Assembly: GCA_963205455.1 (NCBI GenBank)
Contig: CAUJJL010000088.1
Span: 46,138 to 110,137, forward strand
Origin: Verrucomicrobiota bacterium
Lineage (GTDB): Bacteria > Verrucomicrobiota > Verrucomicrobiia > Opitutales > Opitutaceae
Direction: 5' to 3'
Length of the DNA stretch: 64,000 nucleotides
Shown: positions 1 to 9,717 of the stretch, piece by piece
Numbering within the stretch: position 1 is the first letter of the stretch
How the letters are laid out: the number at the start of each line of letters is the position of its first letter
The notes under the pieces: generated by a model
Told to the model about the DNA's origin: nothing
Database searches by the model: none
Seen by the model: only the letters and a program-made list of their open reading frames with translations
Position numbers and translations under genes: made by a program

Positions 1-2
1 TT

Positions 3-1154
3 TTTGACGTGGCTGAAGTGGAGGTCGAACCGCCCAAGGGAAATTTCCTCATTGTCAATCGCTGTGGCATAACCGGTGAGCTGCTGGGTCCGCCCAACTA
101 CCATCGTTACAACCAGATCTTGCAGCAGCATTTTGCGGCGCGAATCAAGGGCATGTCCCTCGAGGCGTTTCGCTCGCGTGTGGAATCCGTGCGCGATCCG
201 GAGGTCGTCAACCAGTGGCTGGAAAAGATGAAGAAGGCGACGCGCTACACTTGGAAGCAAACCGATGTGCCGTCCGCCGACGGGCAGCAGCCCCCGGTGG
301 TGGCGTTTGATTCCTATGAAGAGGCCCGGACTCACCTTCTGAGCCAGGCGCGGGAAAAGGTTGTCAAGCTGGTGGACAACGCTCGCTTTCACGGAGTCCT
401 TGCCGGTGCAATTCCACCGGGAGAAATCCGACGGTCCATTGATGGCGCGCTTGAGCGTCAGCGCAGATTTCCATTGGACACAGCGAATGCGCTTCGAGGT
501 CGCCTTCGTCGCGAGGGATTCACCATCTTCAAGAAGGGCTCGAAGGGCATAAGCTATGTCTGCGCAGTCAAGCGCAAGTTCAGGATTCCCGGGCAGACGT
601 TCTCGGAAAGCATTGGCAGCCTCATTGCCTACATTGAGGCGAATCCAATGGTGAAAGCGGGCGACCTCCCTGGGAAATTGCTCGGTCTCACAATCGTCAG
701 TCCTCTGTCCGCCCCGGTTGCGCCACAGACGGAAGGTGGGAATGTACCGGCACCGCTCCTTTCCGCAGAGGATCAAAGCCGTCTCTCCCGCATGCAGGGC
801 GATCTCCGCTGGCTTGTGACGGAAGGCTATGTGACGGAGTTTCTGGACGGTCGGCTCTTTGCTCCCCCGGCAATGGTGGAAGCGCGAAAGAAGGAGATCG
901 AAAGCGCAGAGCACGATCCGGAGAATTTTCCTGAAGCACCCGCATCCGTGCCAGTGGAAGCGACTGTGCCCGGAGATCAGCATGCCGAAGCAAATCCTTC
1001 CTCAGAGGAACCCGGCGCTGGTGCAGGCACGACCACAAGACCCGAGGAGGAGATTCCTCGCTCCGGTCTTGTACCGCCGCCCCCAGCGATGGAAGAAATC
1101 TCTACCGGAACGGGTTCCGAATCGCCTCAATCAGCTCACGATCCGGTGATTTAA
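3..1154 (+). CDS. Uncharacterized protein, possibly 5'-truncated by window edge
   Basis: I do not recognise this family. The frame is open to the left edge, and the first usable start (GTG at 9) may not be the true one, so the N-terminus could lie outside the window. The visible part is about 380 residues. The first 230 residues are basic and fold-like, with a conserved-looking opening (NRCGITGELLGPPNYHRYN) and helical stretches rich in Arg/Lys/Glu. Residues from about 300 on are a Pro/Glu/Ser/Ala-rich, probably disordered acidic tail. There is no signal peptide or membrane segment. Base composition and codon use look like the neighbours. A cytoplasmic nucleic-acid-associated role is possible from the basic helical part, but this is only a guess. 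Confidence 0.7.
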   Translation, partial: FDVAEVEVEPPKGNFLIVNRCGITGELLGPPNYHRYNQILQQHFAARIKGMSLEAFRSRVESVRDPEVVNQWLEKMKKATRYTWKQTDVPSADGQQPPVVAFDSYEEARTHLLSQAREKVVKLVDNARFHGVLAGAIPPGEIRRSIDGALERQRRFPLDTANALRGRLRREGFTIFKKGSKGISYVCAVKRKFRIPGQTFSESIGSLIAYIEANPMVKAGDLPGKLLGLTIVSPLSAPVAPQTEGGNVPAPLLSAEDQSRLSRMQGDLRWLVTEGYVTEFLDGRLFAPPAMVEARKKEIESAEHDPENFPEAPASVPVEATVPGDQHAEANPSSEEPGAGAGTTTRPEEEIPRSGLVPPPPAMEEISTGTGSESPQSAHDPVI

Positions 1155-1236
1155 GGTGACGCAAGCGCCGAGCTTGTTGCGGCGTTTGCATTTTGTGCGT
1201 GCCTCATCGGCGAATGTGTGGCGGTGTCGATTTACT

Positions 1237-1689
1237 ATGATCATCGCAGACATTGCCAAGATACCTGGCCGCACCTTTCCCGCGCGCCGGTGGACGCGAG
1301 GGATGGTGGGCCAGGCAGGGCAGCCCATCGCCGCCAAGGGATTCGCCATGGGTTACGTGGTGCTTGAACCGCGCGGTGGCCAGGTTCCCTGGCACAATCA
1401 GGAGCAGGAAGAGGTGTACATGATTCTTGAAGGAAGGGGTGAAATCTGTGTCGGAACCGAGAGGCAGGAGATATCCGCGGGGCAGGCAGTTTTCCTTCCT
1501 CCGACAGTGTTTCACCAGCTTACGAACACCGGCGAGGAACCCCTGCACATGATGTATATCTATTGCCCCGGCGGGGATGTCGCCCATTGGCGGCAGGAGC
1601 TTGACGGTTCACTGCCGCCCGCTGGTGTCGGGGCAACGCCTCCGCTTCCGGCAGGCGCGGCGCCTCAGTGCACGAAAAAGCCCGATTGA
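1237..1689 (+). CDS. Small cupin-domain protein
   Basis: A single-domain cupin of about 150 residues. The start is set at the ATG at 1237 (MIIADIAKIPG...); the frame is open further upstream, but those 27 residues do not look like cupin sequence. Cupin motif 1 reads PWHNQEQEEVYMILEG: the first His and the Glu are present, but the usual second His of HxH is Gln. Motif 2 (GQAVFLPPTVFHQLTN) keeps the metal-binding His and the Asn. Such proteins bind a divalent metal and act as isomerases, dioxygenases or sugar/ligand sensors; the substrate cannot be read from the sequence. It ends 20 bp before the convergent AraC gene. The C-terminal 25 residues are Pro/Gly/Ala-rich. Confidence 0.8.
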   Translation: MIIADIAKIPGRTFPARRWTRGMVGQAGQPIAAKGFAMGYVVLEPRGGQVPWHNQEQEEVYMILEGRGEICVGTERQEISAGQAVFLPPTVFHQLTNTGEEPLHMMYIYCPGGDVAHWRQELDGSLPPAGVGATPPLPAGAAPQCTKKPD

Positions 1690-1709
1690 GGCTGATCTTC
1701 GGCGCGGAT

Positions 1710-2483
1710 CTACGCCTGACTTTTCCAGCGGCTGGGAGTCATGCCGGTTCTGCGTCGAAACCAGCGTGCAAAATAGTTGGGGTCGTCGAATCCGGCATGG
1801 CTTGCGGCCTCGGACACCGGCATTCTGGATTTCAATGCCGATTGGGCTGCCTCCAGCCTGATCAGATCGCGCACGCCCCGCAGCCCGAGCCCGTGGTCGC
1901 GTTTGAGCCGTCGGCTCAAGGCGTCGCGTGCATAACCCGCCTCCCTGGCAACCTCCCCCAATGCGTTCGTTTCGCGAAGGCGTGCCTTCACGCGGTCAAA
2001 CAGGCTGCGTGGTGCGGTCTGCGGTGCGGCGAGTTCAAACTTCGGCTCAAGCAGGCGTGCAATGACCGCGATGATCGCGGGGTAGTCGGACAATCTTGGG
2101 CGACCCTTGGTCGGAACCTGGGCGAGAAGGCTGTGAAGTTCGCCGAGCGTGTGTTGGGGCAGGCGACGGTGGACTGCACGCATCCGCTTCTTCTGTGTTC
2201 GATAGTCGAGCACCAGGCATAGTGGTCGGCTCTGGCCGGAATTGGAGAATCCGTGGGGGACATCGGGCGGAATAATGAAGAGGTCGCCCCCACGCGCCTC
2301 GACGACGCCTTGCTGGATGTGCTGGTTGCCTTCCCCTGCGAGGTAAAGGATGAGCTGCGAATAGGGATGGGTGTGCATGGCCACCTCCTGTGCGCGATGG
2401 CGGTTCAATTGCAGCTTTCTCAGCACGAATCCGAGGGCATGAATCTCGATGCGTTGGATGAGTATCGGGCTCCAGGCCAGCAT
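1710..2483 (-). CDS. AraC-family transcriptional regulator with N-terminal cupin
   Basis: A protein of 257 residues with the classical two-part AraC layout. Residues about 20-100 form a cupin-type sensor (HTHPYSQLILYLAGEGNQHI ... GGDLFIIPPDVPHGF), which normally binds a sugar or other small effector. Residues about 155-257 carry two helix-turn-helix units; the second contains the family signature ending (VSEAASHAGFDDPNYFARWFRRRTGMTPSRWK). It is divergent from a Gfo/Idh/MocA oxidoreductase, and the 106 bp between them contain a 21-bp-spaced direct repeat that touches this gene's start codon. This suggests autoregulation and control of the oxidoreductase. The effector is unknown. Confidence 0.9.
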   Translation of the reverse strand: MLAWSPILIQRIEIHALGFVLRKLQLNRHRAQEVAMHTHPYSQLILYLAGEGNQHIQQGVVEARGGDLFIIPPDVPHGFSNSGQSRPLCLVLDYRTQKKRMRAVHRRLPQHTLGELHSLLAQVPTKGRPRLSDYPAIIAVIARLLEPKFELAAPQTAPRSLFDRVKARLRETNALGEVAREAGYARDALSRRLKRDHGLGLRGVRDLIRLEAAQSALKSRMPVSEAASHAGFDDPNYFARWFRRRTGMTPSRWKSQA

Positions 2484-2519
2484 GACGGTTGCGTGCTAGA
2501 ATTGGACGGTTATGTTCTA
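2484..2519. promoter_or_regulatory. Tandem direct-repeat operator for the adjacent AraC regulator
   Basis: Two copies of GACGGTTNNGTNCTA lie at 2484-2498 and 2505-2519. They are identical at 12 of 15 positions and are offset by exactly 21 bp, two helical turns. That is the geometry expected for an AraC-type dimer bound to direct half-sites. The first copy abuts the AraC start codon. Binding is inferred, not shown. Confidence 0.65.
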
Positions 2520-2589
2520 ACCGCAAGCGGAGGTTTCGGTTTATGATCCTGACCGCACTGCTCCCATCCCCAACGAAAGGATCGATCCA

Positions 2590-3738
2590 ATGACCACGCA
2601 CAAAGTCGGCATCATCATGAACGGCGTCACCGGACGCATGGGCACCAACCAGCATCTGCTGCGCTCCATCAAGGCGATCATCGACCAGGGCGGCATCAAG
2701 CTGTCCGATTCTGAAACGATCATGCCCGATCCGATTCTTATCGGGCGAAGCGAGGCCAAGCTGGCTGCGCTTGCCGCGCGGGCGGGCGTCAAGCGGTACT
2801 CGACCAATCTTGATGCCGCGCTCGCCGACGCCGGAAATCAGGTCTATTTCGATGCGACGCTGACCGGTCAGCGTCCCGTGGGCGTGCGCAAGGCAATCGC
2901 CGCCAGGAAGCACATTTATTGTGAAAAACCGACGGCCACAACCTCTGCGGAGGCATTGGCACTCTATCGGGAGGTTTCGGCTGCCGGACTCAAGAACGGC
3001 GTGGTGCAGGACAAACTCTGGCTGCCGGGTCTGCTCAAGCTCAAGTACCTGATCGACACGGGTTATTTCGGGCGAATCCTTTCGGTCCGGGGTGAATTCG
3101 GCTACTGGGTGTTCACCGGGGAGCATGAGAAACTGCAGCGTCCTTCATGGAACTACCGCAAGGAAGATGACGGCGGCATCATCGTGGACATGCTCTGTCA
3201 CTGGCAGTACGTGATCCAGAATCTTTTTGGCGAAGTGAAGTCACTTTCCTGCCTCGGCGCGACCCACGTACCCACCCGCTGGGATGAGGCGGGCAAGCCC
3301 TACGCCTGCACGGCGGATGACTCCGCCTACGCGACCTTCGAACTGGTGAACGGTGTGATCTGCCATTTCAATTCCTCGTGGGCGGTTCGTGTCCGTCGCG
3401 ATGACTTGCTGACACTTCAGGTCGACGGCACGCACGGTTCAGCGGTCGCAGGATTACGCGACTGCACGGCGCAGCACCTTTCGGCGACTCCGCGTTGCGT
3501 GTGGAATCCCGATATCGACAGCCCCATCAAGTTCTTTGACGGCTGGACGCGGGTGCCTTCGAATGACACCTACGACAATGCCTTCAAGGTTCAATGGGAG
3601 CTGTTCCTTCGCCATGTGGTGAAGGACACGCCGTTCCCATGGAATCTGCTTCAGGGGGCCAAGGGCGTGCAATTGGCTGAGCTCGGACTGAAGTCCTGGG
3701 CTGAGCGTCGTTGGGTGGATGTCCCTGCCATCGGCTGA
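2590..3738 (+). CDS. Gfo/Idh/MocA-family NAD(P)-dependent oxidoreductase
   Basis: An enzyme of 382 residues. The N-terminal Rossmann domain has a modified glycine motif (IIMNGVTGRMG, residues about 8-18) and the family's hallmark CEKPTA at about residue 115, where the Lys is catalytic. The C-terminal alpha/beta dimerisation domain follows from about residue 135. Members oxidise or reduce sugars, inositols or sugar derivatives with a nicotinamide cofactor in the cytoplasm; no export signal is present. A clear ribosome-binding site (GAAAGGA) precedes the ATG. It is transcribed divergently from the AraC regulator and is likely its target. The substrate is unknown. Confidence 0.88.
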   Translation: MTTHKVGIIMNGVTGRMGTNQHLLRSIKAIIDQGGIKLSDSETIMPDPILIGRSEAKLAALAARAGVKRYSTNLDAALADAGNQVYFDATLTGQRPVGVRKAIAARKHIYCEKPTATTSAEALALYREVSAAGLKNGVVQDKLWLPGLLKLKYLIDTGYFGRILSVRGEFGYWVFTGEHEKLQRPSWNYRKEDDGGIIVDMLCHWQYVIQNLFGEVKSLSCLGATHVPTRWDEAGKPYACTADDSAYATFELVNGVICHFNSSWAVRVRRDDLLTLQVDGTHGSAVAGLRDCTAQHLSATPRCVWNPDIDSPIKFFDGWTRVPSNDTYDNAFKVQWELFLRHVVKDTPFPWNLLQGAKGVQLAELGLKSWAERRWVDVPAIG

Positions 3739-3795
3739 GGCGTGCGGTACTTTTGGCGTAGAAAAGCGTGCTGTGGGGTGCTCTGACGCTCAGCG

Positions 3796-3816
3796 CAAGG
3801 GCGTGACATGCCCTTG
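3796..3816. other. Short hairpin in the oxidoreductase/peptidase intergenic region
   Basis: A perfect 7-bp stem (CAAGGGC / GCCCTTG) with a 7-base loop sits 58 bp after the oxidoreductase stop. There is no T-run, so it is a weak candidate for a factor-dependent termination site or mRNA 3'-end structure. Confidence 0.3.
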
Positions 3817-3978
3817 GGTGAGCGGCGCGTCTTCCAATTTGGGACGTCGTTTCCAATCAATGTCACTTGCCCTTGCAAACGCAGCGGATGCGCATGGCTT
3901 CTGCGGTAATCCTGAGAATGTTTCACGGCTTGCGCTCTTGCAGGTTTGAAGCATTCTTAGCTCAACTCCCTTTTTACC

Positions 3979-4668
3979 ATGATGATATGGATTATCCTCG
4001 TTATTGTACCGATGCTGTTCGGCATGTACGCGCAGTTCCGGATTTCTAGCGCCTACAACAAGAACGTGCGTGTGCCTTCCCGCGGCCACATCACCGGCGC
4101 CGAGGCGGCGGAAGCGGTCATGCGTGCCGCTGGCGTTTCCGGAGTGGAGATTGTTGAGGTGCCGGGCCAGCTCACGGATCACTATGATCCCATTAACAGG
4201 CGGTTGGCATTGTCACAGGAAAATTATCGCGGGACCAGCCTTGCGGCGCTCGGTGTTGCTGCCCACGAAGCGGGTCATGCGATCCAGCACAAGGTCGGCT
4301 ACGCGATGATGACCGTTCGACAGACTTTGGTGCCAGCCACAAAGATCGCGGCAGGAGTCGCCAACTTCGTGCTGATCGCCGGGATTCTGCTGATTTCCAG
4401 CGCGATCGGGGGGAAGCTGCTTGTGCTGGGTGCACTCGCTCTGGCGGTCATCTGCCTGTTTCAGCTCGTGACGCTTCCCGTGGAGTTCGACGCCAGCCGT
4501 CGTGCGAAACAGCAATTGGTCAGCCTGGGAATTCTCGGTCGCGATGAAATGCCCGGCGTGAATGAAACCCTGGATGCTGCGGCGTTGACTTATGTCGCTG
4601 CATTTGTGGCGTCGCTCGGCTCGCTGCTTCAGATTCTCCTTCTGCTCTCGGGTCGCCGGGACGATTAA
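3979..4668 (+). CDS. Membrane zinc metallopeptidase (YugP / Zn_peptidase_2 family)
   Basis: A protein of 229 residues that starts with a hydrophobic segment (IWIILVIVPMLFGMY). It carries the zincin motif HEAGH at residues 96-100 within AAHEAGHAIQHK. Two long hydrophobic stretches follow (about 120-150 and 150-168), then a conserved EFDASRRAKQQL segment and a final membrane segment. This order matches the neutral zinc metallopeptidases of the YugP type (PF04298), including the usual length near 225-235. No good Shine-Dalgarno is visible upstream of the ATG pair at 3979/3982. It converges on tyrS. The substrate is unknown. Confidence 0.88.
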   Translation: MMIWIILVIVPMLFGMYAQFRISSAYNKNVRVPSRGHITGAEAAEAVMRAAGVSGVEIVEVPGQLTDHYDPINRRLALSQENYRGTSLAALGVAAHEAGHAIQHKVGYAMMTVRQTLVPATKIAAGVANFVLIAGILLISSAIGGKLLVLGALALAVICLFQLVTLPVEFDASRRAKQQLVSLGILGRDEMPGVNETLDAAALTYVAAFVASLGSLLQILLLLSGRRDD

Positions 4669-4693
4669 CGGGGCTGCGGTTCGGACCCGGAAG

Positions 4694-4764
4694 TCACGCG
4701 AATGCGCGAAGGACACGAAGAAAGACAAACAGCTTGTCTTCGCGCACTTCGCGGCTTCGCGTGA
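4694..4764. repeat. Long imperfect palindromic (REP-like) element between convergent genes
   Basis: The outer arms TCACGCGAA (4694-4702) and TTCGCGTGA (4756-4764) are perfect inverted repeats. An inner perfect 7-bp stem AAGACAA/TTGTCTT (4722-4728, 4734-4740) has a 5-base loop. The intervening arms pair imperfectly through repeated CGCGAAG blocks. It fills the gap between the convergent Zn-peptidase and tyrS genes and could serve as a bidirectional terminator or a dispersed REP-type repeat. Confidence 0.55.
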
Positions 4765-4780
4765 GGGTTGTTTCCGCGGT

Positions 4781-6058
4781 TCAGCCTGCCAGCGACAGCA
4801 CGGCGTAGGTGCGTTTGCCTTTGCGCAGGAGAATGAATCGCTCGAACACGACATCGCCTGAGCCCAGGCTGCGAGCAATGTCAGTGCACTTGATGTTGTT
4901 GATGTAGATGCCGCCCCCCTCGATGTCCTTGCGGGCCTGACCCTTCGAGGGTGAAAGCCCTGCCGAAACCAGGGCCTCGATGAGGGAAAAGCGGGAGGCA
5001 AGTCTGTCCATCGGCATCGGAACCGTGGGCAGTTCACCGACCACATCGCGGAAGAGGTTTGCGGAGACGCCCTCGAGTCCGCCACCGAACATGATCTCAC
5101 TGGCACGAATGGCATCGGCGCAGGCTGTGGTCCCATGGACAATGGTCGTCACCTCCTTCGCGAGCGCTCTGTGTGCATCGCGTGCACCGGGATTTGCTGC
5201 ATGCTTTTGCTCAAGCGCGTTGATTTCCGTATGGCTGAGAAATGTGAATTTCTTTAGATACCCGACGACCATGCTGTCCTCGGTATTGATGAAAAACTGG
5301 TAGAAACGGTAGGGGCTTGTACGTTCCGGATCGAGCCAGACGGCGCCACCCTCGGATTTGCCGAACTTTGTGCCGTCCGATTTTGTGATGAGAGGAAAGG
5401 TCAGGCCATAGGCAGGAACGCCAAGTTTCTTTCGAATGAGATCGGTGCCTGCGGTGATGTTTCCCCATTGATCGGCTCCGCCGATCTGCAGTTCGCAGTT
5501 CATGGATTGTCGCAGATGCGCGAAATCATTTGCCTGCAGCAGTTGATAGCTGAACTCGGTGAAGCTGATGCCTGACTCGCTTTCGAGGCGGGACTTTACG
5601 CTGTCCTTTGCGAGCATCGAGCTGAGGGAAAAGTGTTTCCCGACATCCCGCAGGAAATCGAGGAAGGAGACCGATGCCGTCCAGTCCGCATTGTCGACGA
5701 GCCGCGCGGGATTTATCGGCGTAGTGAAGTCGAGCAGGCGCTCCAACTGTTTCTTGATCTGACGGACGTTGTGATTCAGCTGCTCCCGGGTGAGCAGATT
5801 CCGTTCGACCGACTTGCCGCCCGGATCACCGATCATGCCGGTTGCGCCACCGGCAAGCGGGAGGGGGTGATGGCCTGCCAGTTGAAAGCGGCGGAGCAGA
5901 AGTTGTGGGACGAGGTGGCCGACGTGAAGCGAATCTCCGGTGGGATCAAATCCGCAATACAGGGTGATGGGTCCCTCATTCAGGCGCTTGCTGAGTGCAG
6001 GGAGATCGGTGCAGTCGGCCAGGAGGCCGCGCCACTGAAGGTCTTCAATGAGAGTCAT
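4781..6058 (-). CDS. tyrS: Tyrosyl-tRNA synthetase
   Basis: A class I aminoacyl-tRNA synthetase charging tRNA-Tyr. The start is placed at the ATG at 6058 (MTLIEDLQWRG); the frame extends upstream, but the extra 65 residues are not family-like. The resulting 425 residues are the normal length. Visible landmarks are the tyrosine pocket YCGFDPTGDSLHVGH (HVGH being the HIGH motif), GGATGMIGDPGGKS, QIGGADQWGNI and the second ATP motif KFGKS. A C-terminal S4 RNA-binding domain (SPSKGQARKDIEGGGIYINN ...) closes the protein. It is monocistronic and divergent from the peroxiredoxin. No T-box-like leader was recognised. Confidence 0.97.
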   Translation of the reverse strand: MTLIEDLQWRGLLADCTDLPALSKRLNEGPITLYCGFDPTGDSLHVGHLVPQLLLRRFQLAGHHPLPLAGGATGMIGDPGGKSVERNLLTREQLNHNVRQIKKQLERLLDFTTPINPARLVDNADWTASVSFLDFLRDVGKHFSLSSMLAKDSVKSRLESESGISFTEFSYQLLQANDFAHLRQSMNCELQIGGADQWGNITAGTDLIRKKLGVPAYGLTFPLITKSDGTKFGKSEGGAVWLDPERTSPYRFYQFFINTEDSMVVGYLKKFTFLSHTEINALEQKHAANPGARDAHRALAKEVTTIVHGTTACADAIRASEIMFGGGLEGVSANLFRDVVGELPTVPMPMDRLASRFSLIEALVSAGLSPSKGQARKDIEGGGIYINNIKCTDIARSLGSGDVVFERFILLRKGKRTYAVLSLAG

Positions 6059-6256
6059 GTATGGGCCGGGAGGTGAGTAACAACACTGGGTTTCCCGTCG
6101 GCAAGAGCGTTTCTTATGGGATGCAATCGGAAAACAGAAAGCAGGCTTCTCGTGGCAGATCGGGATTGCGGCTCGGGCGATCCTGGCTAGGCTCTGATTC
6201 TCTTTCGGCGGATTAAATGCGCCGATTCCAACCGTTAACCTTGTCTCTTGCATCTC

Positions 6257-6730
6257 ATGCCACTTGCCATTGGTACCAAAGCTCCCGCTTTCACTCTGAA
6301 AACCAAGACCGCCGAAGGTCTCAAAGATGTCTCTTTGGGAGATTTCGCGGGTCGGAAACCTGTCGTGCTTCTATTTTTCCCGCTTGCCTACAGCGGGCCA
6401 TGCACGACCGAGATGTGCGAGGTTTCGTCGGGGCTGAACGAGTACGAAAAACTGGGTGCAGAGGTGCTGGGCATCAGTGTTGACAGCCCGTTTGCGCAGG
6501 AGGCCTGGGCCAAGGCAAACAATATCAGGATTCCGCTTCTGAGCGATCTCAACAAGGAGGTTGCGAAGGCCTACAAGGTGCTCTTCCCGGGATTGTTGGG
6601 CATTGGAGATACGGCCGCCCGAGCGGCGTTTGTCGTGGGCAAGGACGGGCTGATCAAGTACGCGGAACAGACGCCAACACCGCATGATCTGCCGAAATTT
6701 GCTGCCGTGAGGGCTGCCTTGGCGCAGTGA
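6257..6730 (+). CDS. BCP/AhpE-type peroxiredoxin
   Basis: A thioredoxin-fold peroxidase of 157 residues, counting from the ATG at 6257; a TTG three codons upstream is the only alternative. The active-site region is FPLAYSGPCTTEMCE. The peroxidatic Cys is followed five residues later by a second Cys, the spacing used for the intramolecular disulfide in BCP-type (atypical 2-Cys) enzymes. Ser replaces the usual Thr two residues before the peroxidatic Cys. The rest (VLGISVDSPFAQEAWAKAN, RAAFVVGKDG) fits the AhpC/TSA family. It reduces H2O2 or organic peroxides in the cytoplasm. It lies 66 bp upstream of aconitase, an iron-sulfur enzyme sensitive to peroxide. Confidence 0.9.
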   Translation: MPLAIGTKAPAFTLKTKTAEGLKDVSLGDFAGRKPVVLLFFPLAYSGPCTTEMCEVSSGLNEYEKLGAEVLGISVDSPFAQEAWAKANNIRIPLLSDLNKEVAKAYKVLFPGLLGIGDTAARAAFVVGKDGLIKYAEQTPTPHDLPKFAAVRAALAQ

Positions 6731-6796
6731 GTTGAAACCGATTTGATTTCCCGCCAAGACTCCCGCCCCTCATGGTTAGTTGCTGAATTTCCCTCG

Positions 6797-9646
6797 ATGT
6801 CGCTTTCCAATCCGTTCAATACGCTGGCCGAGTTCTCCTCCGGCGGCACCATGCACGCCTATCACTCCCTGCCTGCTCTTGCAGCTGCAGGGCATCCCCG
6901 GCTTTCGAAACTGCCGGTGTCTATCCGCCTCGTGCTGGAGTCGCTGCTTCGCAATTGTGACGGCAAGCGTGTCTCCGAACAGGCTGTTCGTGATCTGGCG
7001 GAATGGAAGCCGGTGGCTGTGCGCACCGAGGAGATTCCTTTCGTGGTTGCGCGCATCGTCCTGCAGGATTTCACGGGCGTTCCGCTTCTCGTTGATCTTG
7101 CTGCAATGCGCGCAGCGGCTGCGCGACTCGGCAGGGATCCGAAGATCATCGAGCCGCTTGTACCGGTCGATCTGGTGGTCGATCACTCTGTCCAGGTCGA
7201 TTTTGCCGGTTCCCCAGATGCGATGAGGAAAAACCTGGAGATGGAGTTCTCGCGAAACCGGGAACGCTACCAGTTTCTGAAATGGGGCATGCAAGCGTTT
7301 GACACGTTCAAGGTTGTCCCACCCGGCATTGGCATCGTGCACCAGGTTAACCTGGAGTATCTCGCCAAGGGCGTCCTGTGCGATGCCAATGGTATTCACT
7401 ATCCTGATACGCTGGTCGGAACCGATTCCCATACCACGATGATCAATGGCCTTGGCATCGTTGGCTGGGGCGTGGGCGGCATCGAAGCCGAAGCCGGCAT
7501 GCTCGGACAGCCTGTCTACTTCCTCACTCCGGATGTGGTGGGAGTTCACCTCACGGGTTCATTGCGGGAGGGAGTCACCGCGACCGATCTTGCGCTGACG
7601 CTGACGCAGCTTCTGCGGAAGGCAAAGGTGGTGGGCAAGTTTGTCGAATTTTACGGTCCTGGCGCCGCGGCCCTGCCCGTGGTTGATCGCGCGACGATCG
7701 GCAACATGGCTCCGGAGTATGGTGCTACGATGGGCTTCTTCCCGATCGACGCCGAGTGCTCCAGCTATCTGAGGGCGACCGGACGTGACGAAGCAGCGGT
7801 GGCGCTCTATGAGGCCTATTACCGTGCGCAGGGCTTGTGGGGAATGCCGCGAAAGGGCGATATCGAATATTCGAGCGAACTCGAATTTGATCTCGGATCC
7901 GTAGTGCCGAGTGTTGCGGGCCCTAAGCGTCCGCAGGATCGCATTGAATTGCCCCGCCTCAAACAGGAGTTTGTGGCGGCCTTCTCCAGGCCGGTTGCTG
8001 AAAACGGATTTGGCAAGAGGCCAGAGGAAATTGCCGTGCGAGCCCATGTGGATGGCGGCATCGTGCACAGGGCGTCGGGTGGTGGAAGTCAGGAACCCGT
8101 GAAGGTTGCAAAGTCGGTTGCACAGAACACGAATCCGCTAACTGAACTGGAGATGGCAAACAACCGGCCCACACCAACGCCGGATCCGATGCTGCCCAGC
8201 GTGATCAAGAAGGCGGGTGATGTGGGGCACGGCAGCGTCCTTATCGCTGCCATCACGAGTTGTACAAACACCTCGAACCCGTCAGTAATGCTTGCCGCTG
8301 GCCTTGTGGCCAAACGGGCGGTGGAGCGCGGTCTTCAGGTCAATCCGATGGTCAAATCCTCGCTTGCTCCCGGTTCCCGCGTGGTGACGGACTACCTGGA
8401 GAAGACGGGACTTCAGCCCTATCTGGATCGGCTTGGGTTCCAGACGGTCGGTTACGGATGCACCACGTGCATTGGCAATTCCGGTCCGCTTTCGGCTGCG
8501 ATTGAGGAGACCGTGGTCAAACACGACTTCGTCACGGCCTCCGTCCTGTCAGGCAACCGCAACTTCGAGGCGCGCATTCACCAGAATATCAAGGCGAACT
8601 TCCTGATGTCGCCGCCGCTCGTCGTGGCCTTTGCCCTGGCCGGTCGTGTGGACATCGATCTTTCCCACGATCCGATTGGGAATGACACCCACGGTAAGCC
8701 GGTCTATCTCAAGGATCTCTGGCCGACCCTGCAGGAGGTGCGGGATCATCTCAAGGCGGCGCTCAAGCCGGAGGTCTTCCGCAAGCTCTACACCGATTTT
8801 GCGTCGCAGAATCCGAAGTGGAACGAGATCCCGTCGACGACGGGCAATGTCTATCAGTTTGAAGCGGCGTCGACCTATATCCAGGAACCGCCCTTCTTCG
8901 CGAACTTTTCAATGACTCCCGGAGCGATCCGGGAGATCAAGGGCGCTCGGGCGTTGGGGGTATTTGGCGACTCGGTGACGACCGACCACATCTCACCTGC
9001 AGGCGCCATCAAGAAGAGCTCTCCAGCGGGCCGCTTTCTGCTCGAGCACGGCGTTTCGTTTGAGGATTTCAACAGCTATGGCTCACGTCGCGGCAACGAC
9101 CGCATCATGACGCGGGGTACGTTCGCGAATGTGCGGATCAAGAATCTGATGCTTGGGGGCGAAGAGGGTGGCAACACGCTGTTTCAGCCCACGGGGGAGA
9201 AACTGTCGATCTACGATGCCGCGGTAAAATACGCGCAAAGCGGCACTCCGCTCATTGTCATCGCTGGTCAGGAGTATGGCACCGGTTCCTCCCGGGATTG
9301 GGCGGCCAAGGGCACGGCGCTGCTCGGAGTCAGGGTCGTGGTTGCCCAGAGCTTTGAGCGTATCCATCGATCGAACCTGGTCGGCATGGGTGTGCTGCCC
9401 CTGCAATTCAAGGAAGGTGTCACAGCGCAGTCTCTGCGCCTGGATGGCACGGAGACCTATGATGTCGTCGGATTGGGCACGACGCTCAAGCCGCAGCAGG
9501 ACCTGACGCTTCGCATCACTCGAAAGGATGGCTCGGTGGAGACTGTGAGTGTGAGGTGCCGGATCGACACTCCGATCGAGATCGACTACTATCAGCACGG
9601 CGGAATCCTTCCCTACGTCCTGCGCCAGATCATGGCAAAGTCGTAA
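6797..9646 (+). CDS. acnA: Aconitate hydratase A
   Basis: A TCA-cycle enzyme converting citrate to isocitrate. It has 949 residues from the ATG at 6797 ([13 protein letters not shown]), beyond the usual 890-900 because of inserted segments. The three [4Fe-4S] cysteines are visible in [10 protein letters not shown] and [14 protein letters not shown]. Other landmarks are [26 protein letters not shown] (substrate site), [13 protein letters not shown] and the swivel-domain motif [16 protein letters not shown], all in the AcnA/IRP order. An extra stretch at about residues 375-465 ([17 protein letters not shown] ... [10 protein letters not shown]) is longer than in E. coli AcnA. The enzyme is cytoplasmic. 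Confidence 0.97.
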   Translation: MSLSNPFNTLAEFSSGGTMHAYHSLPALAAAGHPRLSKLPVSIRLVLESLLRNCDGKRVSEQAVRDLAEWKPVAVRTEEIPFVVARIVLQDFTGVPLLVDLAAMRAAAARLGRDPKIIEPLVPVDLVVDHSVQVDFAGSPDAMRKNLEMEFSRNRERYQFLKWGMQAFDTFKVVPPGIGIVHQVNLEYLAKGVLCDANGIHYPDTLVGTDSHTTMINGLGIVGWGVGGIEAEAGMLGQPVYFLTPDVVGVHLTGSLREGVTATDLALTLTQLLRKAKVVGKFVEFYGPGAAALPVVDRATIGNMAPEYGATMGFFPIDAECSSYLRATGRDEAAVALYEAYYRAQGLWGMPRKGDIEYSSELEFDLGSVVPSVAGPKRPQDRIELPRLKQEFVAAFSRPVAENGFGKRPEEIAVRAHVDGGIVHRASGGGSQEPVKVAKSVAQNTNPLTELEMANNRPTPTPDPMLPSVIKKAGDVGHGSVLIAAITSCTNTSNPSVMLAAGLVAKRAVERGLQVNPMVKSSLAPGSRVVTDYLEKTGLQPYLDRLGFQTVGYGCTTCIGNSGPLSAAIEETVVKHDFVTASVLSGNRNFEARIHQNIKANFLMSPPLVVAFALAGRVDIDLSHDPIGNDTHGKPVYLKDLWPTLQEVRDHLKAALKPEVFRKLYTDFASQNPKWNEIPSTTGNVYQFEAASTYIQEPPFFANFSMTPGAIREIKGARALGVFGDSVTTDHISPAGAIKKSSPAGRFLLEHGVSFEDFNSYGSRRGNDRIMTRGTFANVRIKNLMLGGEEGGNTLFQPTGEKLSIYDAAVKYAQSGTPLIVIAGQEYGTGSSRDWAAKGTALLGVRVVVAQSFERIHRSNLVGMGVLPLQFKEGVTAQSLRLDGTETYDVVGLGTTLKPQQDLTLRITRKDGSVETVSVRCRIDTPIEIDYYQHGGILPYVLRQIMAKS

Positions 9647-9717
9647 GGTCTCGCGGCCAGAGGGGCACAGCTTTCCTTTCTGCAATCATACGCCGTCGCA
9701 GGTGACGCAGTGTTGTC

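Noticed and set aside
2047..3126. 359-codon minus-strand open frame spanning the AraC/oxidoreductase region
   Set aside because: It overlaps two well-supported genes and the operator between them, and its product shows no family pattern.
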